Origin: Segatella copri
GTDB taxonomy: Bacteria > Bacteroidota > Bacteroidia > Bacteroidales > Bacteroidaceae
Direction of reading: 5' to 3'
DNA length: 64,000 nucleotides
Assembly: GCF_009495355.1 (NCBI RefSeq)
Contig: NZ_VZAD01000057.1
Location: 41,462-105,461 of the forward strand
Shown: positions 54,505-63,329 of the stretch, one piece after another
Position numbering within the stretch: position 1 is the stretch's first letter
Layout of the letters: the number at the start of each line of letters is the position of its first letter
Program-made: the position numbers and the translations under genes
Notes under the pieces: generated by a model
Told to the model about the DNA's origin: nothing
What the model saw: only the letters and a program-made list of their open reading frames with translations
Databases searched by the model: none

Positions 54505-55950
54505 ATGAGCGATAATAAGAAACAGATGATGGACATTCAAAAGGTCAAGTCTTTAAGCGTTGCTGTCAGCGATGAGCATCAGCGCAATTGGGGCGATGAC
54601 CTTTTTTCAAGGAAGGAGAATGATCCAAAGTACAACTATGACCGTAGTCGTACCCGACTTAACTTTCAGGTGTCGAAAGGTGGAGAACTTGGACCTGTAG
54701 ATAAGACCAAGTCAATAACAGACAAAATTGAGCAAGCCATCAAGAACAGAGTGACAGGCAGAGTGAATGCCACATCAAACCGTGCCGTGAACATTGTCTT
54801 TGGTGGTAACCGCGAGCAGATGCGCAAACTCGCATTTGGCGACCAGACAATCAGTGAGAACGGCAACAACTGGGATGTTGACAGTTGCAGCGGCATAGAC
54901 AGATGGGCAAAGGACATATATGACTTTTGTCGTCGGGAGTTTGGTGAAGAAAATGTCGTTTCGTTCATTGTTCATTTAGACGAACTCAACCCTCACGCAC
55001 ATGCGGTCATTGTCCCCATCACAAAGGACGGCAGACTGAGCGCAAAAGATATTTTTGGTGGAAACGACATGAATCAAGCAAGAACAAGGATGCGTGAACT
55101 TCACAGCCGACTTGCAGAGGTTAATGAAAAGTATGGACTGGAACGTGGTGATGACATCACCATAACTGGAGCCAAGCACAAGTCAACAGAAACTTATCGC
55201 AGGGAGTTGGCTGATGAATGCCGCACTTTGTCAAATGAAGTAGGCATGAAGAAGACGCTTCTTTCAGGGCTTAATCGTTGCATCACAAAAGCAGAGACCA
55301 AAATCAAGGCTCTGCAGACTATGGTCAGCAATCTGGAGAAAGCGGAAGCAGAGAAACAAGCGACCATAGCCGAACTTGAAGATTACATGAAGAATCATCT
55401 TGGTGATGCTGTTGAGATAAAGGCAAAGATTACCGCCACCAGAAAGGAACTCTGGGATGTTCGTGACAAATTGAACGACAAGAAGATGAAACTTGCGCAG
55501 GCTAAGTTGCAACTTGGTGAGTTGCAGAAAAATACCTCCCACATCGAAGCAAGAAACAGGGAGATTAAAGCCGATTTTGAAAAAACAGCTGTTTCATACC
55601 AGCAACAGATGATCAATAAGATATGGGCGCAGGCTGGTATGAAGGCGTTGGCAGAGATAGCAGACATCTATCCTCGTATGACGAGCATTCACGACAGCAG
55701 CCTATTTGACGACAGCTTTGCAATGGACTTCATCAATTATGGCGACAAAATTATCTATTGTGCAATGTACCTCTACATCGGCTACGTCAACGAGGCTACC
55801 AACTTTGCTGAAAGCCAAGGTGGTGGCGGTAGCGACACCAAAGACTGGGGACGTGAGAAGGACGAAGAAGAGATAGAATGGATAAGACGATGCTTGCGAC
55901 AGGCGACAAAGATGATGAAGCCAATGAAGAGAAAAGGCTTGAGTAGATAA
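54505..55950 (+). CDS. mobV: MobV family relaxase (plasmid recombination enzyme)
   Basis: A 481-residue Pre/MobV relaxase. The N-terminal domain has the NYDRSRTRLNF substrate motif near residue 43, and the metal-binding histidines in HLDELNPHAHAVIVPIT near residue 153. Residues about 250-375 form a long coiled coil. It nicks oriT so that the element can be moved by conjugation functions supplied by another element; no coupling or mating-pair genes are in the window. A terminator follows. Confidence 0.94.
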   Translation: MSDNKKQMMDIQKVKSLSVAVSDEHQRNWGDDLFSRKENDPKYNYDRSRTRLNFQVSKGGELGPVDKTKSITDKIEQAIKNRVTGRVNATSNRAVNIVFGGNREQMRKLAFGDQTISENGNNWDVDSCSGIDRWAKDIYDFCRREFGEENVVSFIVHLDELNPHAHAVIVPITKDGRLSAKDIFGGNDMNQARTRMRELHSRLAEVNEKYGLERGDDITITGAKHKSTETYRRELADECRTLSNEVGMKKTLLSGLNRCITKAETKIKALQTMVSNLEKAEAEKQATIAELEDYMKNHLGDAVEIKAKITATRKELWDVRDKLNDKKMKLAQAKLQLGELQKNTSHIEARNREIKADFEKTAVSYQQQMINKIWAQAGMKALAEIADIYPRMTSIHDSSLFDDSFAMDFINYGDKIIYCAMYLYIGYVNEATNFAESQGGGGSDTKDWGREKDEEEIEWIRRCLRQATKMMKPMKRKGLSR

Positions 55951-55958
55951 AATATTAA

Positions 55959-55988
55959 GGGAGGAGCGCATTTCGAACACGCCCTCCC
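55959..55988 (+). terminator. Terminator after mobV
   Basis: GGGAGG-GCG pairs with CGC-CCTCCC around an 11-base loop, followed by AAATTATTTT. It also separates mobV from the convergent His-Xaa-Ser cluster. Confidence 0.7.
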
Positions 55989-56030
55989 AAATTATTTTAC
56001 AACTCGCAATGATCTTGCGAATCACTATTC

Positions 56031-56300
56031 TTAGTAACGACTTGAATAGTGAGACGAGTGTGAGCTATGTGAGCTGTGAGAACTGTGTGAAGAATGAGAA
56101 CTATGCGAATAGTGACCCGCAAGAGAACTCTTTACCATGTCAATGGCTTTCTGCAAAACCAATGGCTGGTTCTTCTGCTTCTCAATTTGTGTTGTTTCGT
56201 CATTATTGCCCAATACGTTCATGATGTTATCAGAAACGTTGGCGCAATAACTCGTTGTAGCGATAAATGCCGAAACAATCAAAAACATTAGTCTCTTCAT
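56031..56300 (-). CDS. hxsA: His-Xaa-Ser repeat precursor peptide, copy 1
   Basis: An 89-residue precursor. It has a signal-like N-terminus (MKRLMFLIVSAFIATTSYCA), a leader with QPLVLQKA and a C-terminal run HYS, six HSS, HYS, then SRY: eight histidines spaced every third residue. The start at 56300 has a GGAGG site 9 bases upstream. The repeat core is the presumed substrate of the two radical SAM enzymes encoded upstream. It is last in the minus-strand operon, 40 bp after hxsC. Confidence 0.88.
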   Translation of the reverse strand: MKRLMFLIVSAFIATTSYCANVSDNIMNVLGNNDETTQIEKQKNQPLVLQKAIDMVKSSLAGHYSHSSHSSHSSHSSHSSHSSHYSSRY

Positions 56301-56340
56301 TGATACCTCCGTTTTTAAATTTGACAATATTGTTAATAAT

Positions 56341-57477
56341 TCACTCTGTACATGAATTTGTACATTCTATTTTATGGATATGTGTACTTATGTTATTTTT
56401 ATTTGTCGAGAAAAAACCTCCACATTCATTTTTGAGAACACATCCGTCGCAGACTGGAAGATAGACATCTTTCCATTCGCTAATTGATTGCTTTGCAAAT
56501 TGACGCAATTCTGGTGGAAGCACACATAATTGAGCATTGTAGATATAAGTCGTTATACCTCTGTCGTTCAAAAGGAGTACAGCTTCTCTCAGCTCATTAT
56601 TATAGCTATATGGATCTATCCACAAGTCTTTTAAATTCGTCTCAGCCAACCCTGTAGTTTCCATCTGCATAAAAGCTACCTGGGTGACAAATGGGAAATT
56701 ATGATAGATATAATCAGCCAACTGTGGCAATCTCTTATAGGTCTGTTTGTGGATAACCACCCTCAAACCTATCTGTTGCCCGAACTGTGCCAAATTATAC
56801 AAACCTTGAACCGTTTTGTAAAACGTCTTAGCTCCTACTATATGGTTATGGATAGAAGCTATATCTGAAAAGATAGGAATGTCTATTTGTAAATCATGAT
56901 GGTTGCAAGCTGCTAACTTTGCAGCGTAGTCAATATCAGCAAATTTCACTCCATTGGATAGTATGCTTATGGCAGCTTTAGGACATGATTTCTTTATTTG
57001 GCGTATAATATCAAATAATCTGTCACCAATCATAGTTGGCTCACCACCAGTAATTCCGACTTCTTGTGTATTCTTATCGAACAGTTTAATCAAATTCAGA
57101 TTAAAATCAGTTCTGTCCCTCTCTTGCTGCACTGGAGGTTGAGGACACATGATACAGCGATGATTGCAACGAGCAGTAGCAAAAATTGCATTGGATGCAG
57201 AATTGATTTCATATAGAAAACACACCTCTCCATTAGAGGATATGTTTATCACATCACCTTCGTTGAAGCCAGAAATGTTGTCAACTTTTATACATGGTGT
57301 AGATATCTTGTTTGAGAAATCATGTGCTGAAATGATAGCCTTGTAACCTTTAGGCATATTCTGCTCATTGGTCACAAGGATATATGCTGAACGGTTAAAT
57401 ATATTTTTACCGCTAAGTGTTACTCGTCCAAGAAGTTCCTCTGCGTTAGAGTTGTATAACGAATTTAATTGTTTCAT
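56341..57477 (-). CDS. hxsC: His-Xaa-Ser system radical SAM maturase HxsC
   Basis: A 378-residue radical SAM enzyme. The cluster motif C-x3-C-x2-C reads ARCNHRCIMCPQPP near residue 106; the CMCPQP signature is typical of HxsC. GITGGEPTMIGDR binds SAM, and C-terminal cysteines (VCDGCVLKNECGG) suggest a further iron-sulfur site. It should modify the His-Xaa-Ser precursor; the chemistry is not known to me. It begins 6 bp after hxsB. Confidence 0.92.
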   Translation of the reverse strand: MKQLNSLYNSNAEELLGRVTLSGKNIFNRSAYILVTNEQNMPKGYKAIISAHDFSNKISTPCIKVDNISGFNEGDVINISSNGEVCFLYEINSASNAIFATARCNHRCIMCPQPPVQQERDRTDFNLNLIKLFDKNTQEVGITGGEPTMIGDRLFDIIRQIKKSCPKAAISILSNGVKFADIDYAAKLAACNHHDLQIDIPIFSDIASIHNHIVGAKTFYKTVQGLYNLAQFGQQIGLRVVIHKQTYKRLPQLADYIYHNFPFVTQVAFMQMETTGLAETNLKDLWIDPYSYNNELREAVLLLNDRGITTYIYNAQLCVLPPELRQFAKQSISEWKDVYLPVCDGCVLKNECGGFFSTNKNNISTHIHKIECTNSCTE

Positions 57478-57483
57478 ATCTCA

Positions 57484-58914
57484 CTATTTTATCCAAGACC
57501 AAAATATTCTATTTATCTCAGGGTCATGCTTTTGAAGAAGTTCAAAGAGATAATGCATAATAGCTTTATTCTTCTTGCACATCTCGTTTGTAGGACGATA
57601 ACCAACCATATCTCCTTGCTCTGACATGTTTCTTACAGGGTCTGCACCACAGTAAGGTTGGAATACACATTCTGCGCACTCGGGCAAACATTCATTGCAA
57701 GCATTGCTTATAATCTCATGCAACTTTTCTCCATTGAACATGCTTTGGTATGAATCTTCGTTCACATTTCCAAGTCTGAAATAATAGTTCTTGAAACGAG
57801 CCATCATTCTTCCCTCATCTGCAACATACACACTGCCATCATAATCATATATAGCTCCAGCTATGCCAACACCTGCAGGAGATTGCAAGTCTACGAACCC
57901 TGTAGCAAAAGGTGTGAGAATCCTACGAAGAAGTAATGCTGCATACCCCTCAACAAAGAATGTTCCTTTCTTGTTGAGTTCTATGATATAGTCCAACCCC
58001 TCTTTGTAGTTTTGTACAAAATCTTCTATCGGATAGGCTATCTTGTCCTTATGCTGTTTTGCAAAGCCGTAAGGATTCAGTGCCCTTAGGAAGATGTTAT
58101 GGAAACCTAATCTGATGTATTCATCTATGATGTCCTTGAATCTTCCGAGGCTATACTTTGAAGTTGTCATTAAAGCGGATGCACATTCGTCATCCCCCCA
58201 AATACCACGAATCATCTGTAGATTTTTCTCAAAGATAGCGTGGTGGTCAAGATTTTTATCTTGGAGAGGTCTGTTAGCGTCATGCAAATCCTTTGGACCA
58301 TCCAAAGATGTAGAAATCATACAATTATGCTTCTTTAAGTACTTAACCATCTTCTCATTGAGCAAAGTAAGATTGGTGCAGATAACAAATTCTAATTCAC
58401 GTTTCTTGAATAAGTTTTGCCATTCAGCTTCTTCTATAATATACTTCACCATTTCAAAATCGGTTGACGGGTCACCACCCTGGAACTCAATTTTGATACA
58501 TGGGGATGGAGACATGAAGATGGTCTTGACGATATTCTTTGCCGTTTTCTTGGTCATGTCCGCGGAATGGTCAGTACTTTCATGTCTTTTTACCTGACAA
58601 TAGATGCAGCTTGAATTGCAGCGTAAAGTTGGTACAACCATGTGCAAAGAAGTGAAATCTTCCAAGATACTCTTCTTTGTGCGGAACTTTGTAGCAAGCA
58701 TTTTCACAACATCTTCAACTTTGTCCGTTGTGGCTATTTGCTTTGACTCTATATCATAGAACAAGTCACTTGTAGGGTCAAGTTCTCCATTGACGAATTT
58801 GTGAAAGTCGTCATTCTTTAGGAAAATATATTCTCCTACATCATTCGATAGAAGATATTCTTCTTCGTTAAATCGAGCGAAGCGAAATGGAAGTATTGTA
58901 TAAGTATTATTCAT
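57484..58914 (-). CDS. hxsB: His-Xaa-Ser system radical SAM maturase HxsB
   Basis: A 476-residue radical SAM/SPASM enzyme. The N-terminal region (PFRFARFNEEEYLLSNDVGE) is a peptide-binding-like segment characteristic of HxsB. The SAM motif C-x3-C-x2-C reads LRCNSSCIYCQVKR, followed by EFQGGDPSTDFE. The C-terminal SPASM cysteines are CNECLPECAECVFQPYCG. The start MNNTYTILPF at 58914 avoids overlap with the upstream precursor gene. Confidence 0.92.
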   Translation of the reverse strand: MNNTYTILPFRFARFNEEEYLLSNDVGEYIFLKNDDFHKFVNGELDPTSDLFYDIESKQIATTDKVEDVVKMLATKFRTKKSILEDFTSLHMVVPTLRCNSSCIYCQVKRHESTDHSADMTKKTAKNIVKTIFMSPSPCIKIEFQGGDPSTDFEMVKYIIEEAEWQNLFKKRELEFVICTNLTLLNEKMVKYLKKHNCMISTSLDGPKDLHDANRPLQDKNLDHHAIFEKNLQMIRGIWGDDECASALMTTSKYSLGRFKDIIDEYIRLGFHNIFLRALNPYGFAKQHKDKIAYPIEDFVQNYKEGLDYIIELNKKGTFFVEGYAALLLRRILTPFATGFVDLQSPAGVGIAGAIYDYDGSVYVADEGRMMARFKNYYFRLGNVNEDSYQSMFNGEKLHEIISNACNECLPECAECVFQPYCGADPVRNMSEQGDMVGYRPTNEMCKKNKAIMHYLFELLQKHDPEINRIFWSWIK

Positions 58915-58918
58915 TGTT

Positions 58919-59164
58919 CTATCTTGAAGAATAGTGAGACCTGTGTGACACATGTGAACTATGCGACCGATGAGAGTAGTGAGAAGAGTGGCATGACTTC
59001 AATAATGGCGCAAAAGAAAATGAGGCTTTTTGAAGTACCAAAGGGCGTTTAGCCATTTCTATTATATCTTGTTCGCTTTTCTCTATCTGTACTATATCAG
59101 AATTATCATCGTAAGAGAGTGACGTTAGCAGGAATGTCACGAAAAAAATAAAAAAATGTCTCAT
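58919..59164 (-). CDS. hxsA: His-Xaa-Ser repeat precursor peptide, copy 2
   Basis: An 81-residue precursor with a hydrophobic N-terminus (HFFIFFVTFLLTSLS), a leader with RPLVLQKA as in copy 1, and a C-terminal core HSS HYS HRS HSS HVS HRS HYS SR: seven histidines every third residue with more varied middle residues than copy 1. Its start overlaps the stop of hxsD by four bases and its stop is 4 bp before hxsB, so it is tightly coupled in the operon. Confidence 0.88.
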   Translation of the reverse strand: MRHFFIFFVTFLLTSLSYDDNSDIVQIEKSEQDIIEMAKRPLVLQKASFSFAPLLKSCHSSHYSHRSHSSHVSHRSHYSSR

Positions 59165-59487
59165 CGGCTAACTGGCTTAAATGCTTCCTCAACGATTAAA
59201 TCCCGAATATGACCATACTTTTCCGTAGTAAACTCACGAAGTTGTTGGTCAATCAAGTCATTGCAGAATTGCTTGACGATATTTTCGTCAAGTCCACCAT
59301 CTTTTGATTCAAAGATAACACAGACCTGTTTATCATCATTAGGCATTGTGTTCTGATAAACAAAGAACTTGTCTGTGTATTTGTAAATCGTAGCTGTTAT
59401 AGCCTTTTCGCTATATAAATTCAAGTCTATTATAACTTGAAATCCTTCCTTATCCGTCTTTGTGATTGGAACTTTTATACTACTCAT
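59161..59487 (-). CDS. hxsD: His-Xaa-Ser system protein HxsD
   Basis: A 108-residue protein, first gene of the minus-strand hxs operon. The layout (strand-rich N-terminus, LNLYSEKAITATIYKYTDKF, then a helical C-terminus with LRDFTTE-like REFTTEKYGHIRDLIVEEAF) fits HxsD, a small accessory protein of this system. Its role is not established to my knowledge; a precursor-binding or scaffold role is an inference from size and operon position. Confidence 0.82.
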   Translation of the reverse strand: MSSIKVPITKTDKEGFQVIIDLNLYSEKAITATIYKYTDKFFVYQNTMPNDDKQVCVIFESKDGGLDENIVKQFCNDLIDQQLREFTTEKYGHIRDLIVEEAFKPVSR

Positions 59488-60016
59488 ACCAACTATTCTT
59501 CTTTTTTGCCAACGGCTACCATATTGGCATGATTAACAAATGGTTGGTATATACATGAAAACGTGGAGCCAATCCTGTCACTCGTTCCACGCAGTAAAGG
59601 CTCTGGCATCGCCCAAGTTGTCGAAACGAGCAACGCCGAAAGCCCCACGCCAGTGTAAGTATATAGAAAGCACTATTGACAACGAACGACAAAATCACTC
59701 GAAGCCAATGAGGGCTGTATACAATACACCTCATGAGGCGTTCCCGTTGCTTTGTTCTTGACAACTTTGCTCGAACTGCCAGATTCTTACTGCGTCAAAA
59801 CCAAAGCGTACAGTTACGCCTTATATGTATATATGTCTGCCCAACCTCTGCCCATCGGGGCTTTCGGTATGGGTATAGACGTTACAAAGATAACACTTTT
59901 ACTTTGAAAACCACCTTGTTTAGCTGGTAAAGTATGACATTCAGGTCTGATTTAACATTATTAAATATAAATAGGTCAAAGAATTCCACTTTTGCGTGAT
60001 TTTTCTTGCTGAAAAG
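59488..60016. other. Intergenic region between hxsD and the Abi gene
   Basis: 529 bp between divergent genes. Open frames on both strands at 59516-59764 overlap each other and neither has a family I recognise. GCCAA/TTGGC forms a small hairpin at 59500-59521. No TAnnTTTG box for the hxs operon was found. Confidence 0.5.
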
Positions 60017-60104
60017 TTTGTATTATCAATGATTATTCGTATCTTTGCACCGTCAGTCCTCGCCAAGCCTCTTAACAATGCTCAAATCGTGCGAGGCGTT
60101 TTTT
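60017..60104 (+). ncRNA. Promoter and hairpin RNA upstream of the Abi gene
   Basis: TTTG at 60017-60020 and TATCTTTG at 60040-60047, 19 bp apart, form a strong promoter. The transcript would start near 60053 and at once enter a hairpin closed by CCTCGC (60058-60063) and GCGAGG (60091-60096), ending in six T at 60099-60104, only 18 bp before the Abi start. That is an RNA of about 50 bases with a terminator-like end. It may be a partner RNA, an attenuator, or both. Confidence 0.55.
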
Positions 60105-60122
60105 GTTTATACACATTTGAAC

Positions 60123-61025
60123 ATGGCGAATCTTATTCCCTTTACAAAAAGGTTTGAATCTTCGGAAAATCTCGTTAATTTGCTTGAATCACGAGGTTTA
60201 CAGATTTGTGACAGAAAAAAAGCCATACAGTACCTTGACAATATTGGTTATTACAGATTGTCTGCTTATATGTATCCTTTGTTGAAGATGCCCAAAACAG
60301 CACATTTGTATAAGGAAGGTTCAACATTCGAAAAGGTGATGATGCTTTATCGCTTTGACAAGAAACTGAGACTGCTCATGTTCAATGAAATAGAAAAGAT
60401 TGAAATTGCTATCAGACGTGCGGTGATGCAAATAACAGCAGATATGACTGGCAATCCTTTCTGGCTTACTGACTCTTCTTATTTCTTGGATAGTTCAAAG
60501 TTTAATGAAACAATGCGAGCTATATCCAAGGAATATAGCAAATCCAAGGAGGAGTTCATTCTCCATTTCAAACGAACCTACTCAGAACCTTACCCACCAT
60601 CGTGGATTTTAGGAGAACTGCTTACTATTGGAAACGTCAATGCCATTTATCGCAACATTAAACAAAATCGCATACGCAAACGCATAGCAAAACGTTTTGG
60701 TTTATCTATCAATGTGTTTGAGTCATGGCTCACGGTTATTGCTGTTACTCGAAATGCCTGTGGTCATCATTCAAGAGTATGGAACAAGCAGAATGCTATT
60801 CAGCCAGCAATTCCCAATAGTCCCGCAGGAGAATGGATAACGCAGCCAACAGATTCCATGCGTGCTTACTTTGATCTTTGCATCATCAAGTACTTTCTTA
60901 ATGTTATATCCCCCAATAATGATATGCAATCCAAACTAACATGGTTGTTCATTCGGTTTCCTGAAATTGACTTAAAAGCTCTCGGCTTTCCGCAGGGATG
61001 GGAAACGGAACCATTATGGAGGTAA
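60123..61025 (+). CDS. Abi_2/AbiF-type abortive infection protein (HEPN)
   Basis: A 300-residue protein starting MANLIPFTKRFESSENLVNL. The Abi_2 pattern is clear: IGYYRLSAYMYPL near residue 41, the FDKKLRLLMFNEIEKIEIAI helix, and near residue 215 the HEPN RNase motif R-N-A-C-G-H within RNACGHHSRVWN. AbiD/AbiF proteins stop phage growth by a probable RNase activity. A longer frame from 60045 covers the hairpin and is rejected. It is separate cargo of the mobilizable element and is convergent with the HD gene. Confidence 0.9.
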   Translation: MANLIPFTKRFESSENLVNLLESRGLQICDRKKAIQYLDNIGYYRLSAYMYPLLKMPKTAHLYKEGSTFEKVMMLYRFDKKLRLLMFNEIEKIEIAIRRAVMQITADMTGNPFWLTDSSYFLDSSKFNETMRAISKEYSKSKEEFILHFKRTYSEPYPPSWILGELLTIGNVNAIYRNIKQNRIRKRIAKRFGLSINVFESWLTVIAVTRNACGHHSRVWNKQNAIQPAIPNSPAGEWITQPTDSMRAYFDLCIIKYFLNVISPNNDMQSKLTWLFIRFPEIDLKALGFPQGWETEPLWR

Positions 61026-61211
61026 TAACATGTGGAATGGCTACTGATCATTCACTCCCTTACATGGTCTTCTTTGTTTCTGTTTTATCATATTATGGGG
61101 GCGGTTCAAACGACCCCATCCAATCCATATCTATGTAATTTTGATGTAATCGAAAGTTAAATACGTTAAATTATTACCCTTTCGTATCTAAACAGAATCC
61201 ACACAGTCACT

Positions 61212-61221
61212 TTTCTACCGT
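61212..61221. other. Candidate right attachment core (attR)
   Basis: TTTCTACCGT repeats the sequence at 47801-47810 in the same orientation. It falls in the gene-free stretch 61026-61326, between cargo and core-like genes, where an element end is expected. Chance similarity is not excluded. Confidence 0.3.
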
Positions 61222-61326
61222 TTAGAGCGTATAATACTGATAATCAACTAATAACAGATACAGCGGCTGAATTGCCCTTTTTTATTGGACAGTAGTGCTA
61301 TTATTTCTTAGACAAAAGTATTCTCC

Positions 61327-61836
61327 TTATTCCAATCCCCACATATCATTCAGCATACTGATTGCAGACGCCGAACGGAAGACATGATTGCGGAAGGTGA
61401 TAATGGCTTCGGGGGCAAGATGGGCTTCGAAGGAGTTGACCAGGAAATCAGCCTCGAGCAGGATGCGGTGGTCGAGGCTGGTTACATCCGTATAAGTATG
61501 GTGATGGGCGATGAGCCAGCAGATTCTTTCTATCTGTGCGGCTGTGAATCCATCGACATCTGACAGGACTTTTCTTGCCTCATCAGGACCTAATTCTTCC
61601 TGATGCTTGCCATCGCAGTTGCCATATTTGGCTTCTGAAACGTGAATGCCCACATCGTGGAGGATAGCAGCTGCTTCGAGCACGAAGAGGTCTTCCTCGT
61701 TCATCCCCTCTGAGACTGCTATCATACGGGCAAAGTCGTGTACCTTTACGAAATGCTGGATGCGTGGCGCATCGCCACCATCGTACTTAATCATCGCCCT
61801 CATCAGAGTGGCGAGTGTCAATTCCTTGTTCGTCAT
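61327..61836 (-). CDS. HD domain phosphohydrolase
   Basis: A 169-residue HD-type hydrolase. Metal residues are visible in order: HFVKVHDFAR, AAILHDVGIH (the HD pair), IAHHHTYTDV and DHRILLEADFLVN. Comparable proteins act on nucleotides or nucleotide messengers; the substrate cannot be told. It is 21 bp downstream of the peroxiredoxin gene on the same strand, so they probably form an operon. Confidence 0.88.
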   Translation of the reverse strand: MTNKELTLATLMRAMIKYDGGDAPRIQHFVKVHDFARMIAVSEGMNEEDLFVLEAAAILHDVGIHVSEAKYGNCDGKHQEELGPDEARKVLSDVDGFTAAQIERICWLIAHHHTYTDVTSLDHRILLEADFLVNSFEAHLAPEAIITFRNHVFRSASAISMLNDMWGLE

Positions 61837-61857
61837 CGCTTTATTTTCTGACAGGTA

Positions 61858-62325
61858 TTACTTTTCATTATTGATATACTCCAGAATCTGTTCTGCATGA
61901 ATCTTGGTCTTGATCTCCTTGGGAGTGAAGATTTTCTCGATGATGCCTTCTTCGTTAACGAGATAGGTGGTACGAAGGATTCCGATGGTCTTTCTGCCGC
62001 AGGTTACCTTCTCGCCCCAGCAGCCGAGTTCCTGCAACAGGGTAGTCTCGGTATCAGCGATAAGAGGGAACTGAAGCTCCTTGGTTTCGGCAAACTTCTT
62101 CTGCAAAGCCTGTTTGTCCTTGCTCACACCGATAATCTCGTAACCTGCAGCTGCCAACTCCTCTTTGTGAGCCTGCAAAGAACAAGCCTCAGCAGTACAA
62201 CCGCTGGTGTTGGCTTTCGGATAACTGTAGAGTACTATCTTGCGACCCCGAAAGTCGCTTGCTTTGATCTCACGTCCGTCCTGGTCTATGCCAAGAATCT
62301 CAGGTATTTTATCTCCTATATTCAT
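61858..62325 (-). CDS. bcp: Thioredoxin-dependent thiol peroxidase (Bcp/PrxQ)
   Basis: A 155-residue peroxiredoxin. The peroxidatic cysteine lies in PKANTSGCTAEACSLQAHKE with the resolving cysteine five residues on, as in atypical 2-Cys BCP. It reduces hydrogen peroxide and organic hydroperoxides. The segment WGEKVTCGRKTIGILRTTYL is typical of the Bacteroidota form. Complete. Confidence 0.95.
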   Translation of the reverse strand: MNIGDKIPEILGIDQDGREIKASDFRGRKIVLYSYPKANTSGCTAEACSLQAHKEELAAAGYEIIGVSKDKQALQKKFAETKELQFPLIADTETTLLQELGCWGEKVTCGRKTIGILRTTYLVNEEGIIEKIFTPKEIKTKIHAEQILEYINNEK

Positions 62326-62501
62326 AATTTTAATTGTTAATTTTGTTTTCAGTTCTTTTTATCACAAACTTTTGATGATAAATACAATGCATGGTTACGG
62401 CAATTTATTGCCTTGACCACTTTTACAACAAAGGAAAATTTCTTGTTCTTTATAGGAAAGTAAGATGATTTTGCAGATGCTTTATGGAGAATATGGGTCA
62501 G

Positions 62502-62777
62502 TTATTTGTCATTGTAATGTCCTTCTACATCTAATACAAGGACAGTTATGACTTCATCATGAATCTCATAGATGATTCTGTCATGGGCAGTGATATGTCT
62601 CGAATACAAAATAGAGTTTCCTCCTATCAAAGCCTCAGGATGACCAATACCTGTTCTTGGGTGATCCATGAGTTCATGATATATCTTTTAATATTTTTTG
62701 AATAGCTTTGGATTGGATTTCTTCCATTTCTTGATGACATCTTCTGCACTCTTGGATGTAATGACTGTGTAAATCAT
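62502..62777 (-). pseudogene. YoeB/Txe-type toxin gene with an internal stop codon
   Basis: The 91-codon frame reads MIYTVITSKSAEDVIKKWKK, and later HPRTGIGHPEAL, YSRHITAHDRIIYEI and DVEGHYNDK, as in YoeB toxins. Codon 30 is TAA (62688-62690), between FKKY and KIYHELMDHP. The rest, including the catalytic C-terminus, is intact. The ATG overlaps the antitoxin stop (ATGA). A single point mutation or sequencing error would explain the stop. Confidence 0.88.
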
Positions 62778-63052
62778 AAACTCGCAAAGTAATTGTCTAT
62801 ATCATCATGCGATTTCAATGTGGTATATTGACCACAATGAATTTCCTCTCTCACCTTGTCAATCTTATCCTGCAAGTCGGGAGTAATGACATTTTCTTCC
62901 ACAGTCTTGTCCTTTCTAATGACATCCGTGAGAATAGATTCCACGTAATTGTTAAGGCTGCAATTAGTAGCCTTAGCTCGTTCCTTTAGCTCCTCGAGAA
63001 GCTCTGATGGTAGCCTGAATGACGTAGGCACGCGTAATGTTGATGAGCTCAT
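62774..63052 (-). CDS. Antitoxin partner of the YoeB-type toxin
   Basis: A 92-residue protein. The N-terminal half (LRVPTSFRLPSELLEELKER then CSLNNYVESILTDVI) is a ribbon-helix-helix DNA-binding domain; the C-terminal half is the toxin-binding tail ending in DDIDNYFASL. The start at 63052 follows two -7 boxes (TATCTTTG at 63080-63087 and 63146-63153, minus strand). A longer frame from 63148 crosses the promoter and is rejected. With its toxin interrupted it may act as an orphan antitoxin. Confidence 0.85.
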   Translation of the reverse strand: MSSSTLRVPTSFRLPSELLEELKERAKATNCSLNNYVESILTDVIRKDKTVEENVITPDLQDKIDKVREEIHCGQYTTLKSHDDIDNYFASL

Positions 63053-63079
63053 ATTCTTCGTTTTAATTCTTATTTGTTG

Positions 63080-63153
63080 CAAAGATAATGCAAACAAGTG
63101 CAATGAAAGCTTGCTTTCAAATTGCCGAGTGCAGCTTATCTTCTGCAAAGATA
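63080..63153 (-). promoter_or_regulatory. Two -7 boxes for the toxin-antitoxin pair
   Basis: TATCTTTG on the minus strand occurs at 63080-63087 and at 63146-63153. The first gives a short leader of about 25 bases. Confidence 0.55.
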
Positions 63154-63329
63154 ATAAAAATACAGGGAATCAAGGTGATTCTTGTGATTTTTAACACTGA
63201 TAATCATATTTATAGTCGCTCTTTATTCTTGCTTTTTTAGCATCATAATAATCACATCAAAGTAATTGCGACGTTATGGAAAAGACCGTAGAATGGCAAC
63301 TAAATGCTTTTTACGGGACTTCATTAGTT

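Noticed and set aside
59516..59764. Overlapping open frames on both strands in the hxsD-abi gap
   Set aside because: Neither has a recognisable family, ribosome site or promoter; coding cannot be supported.
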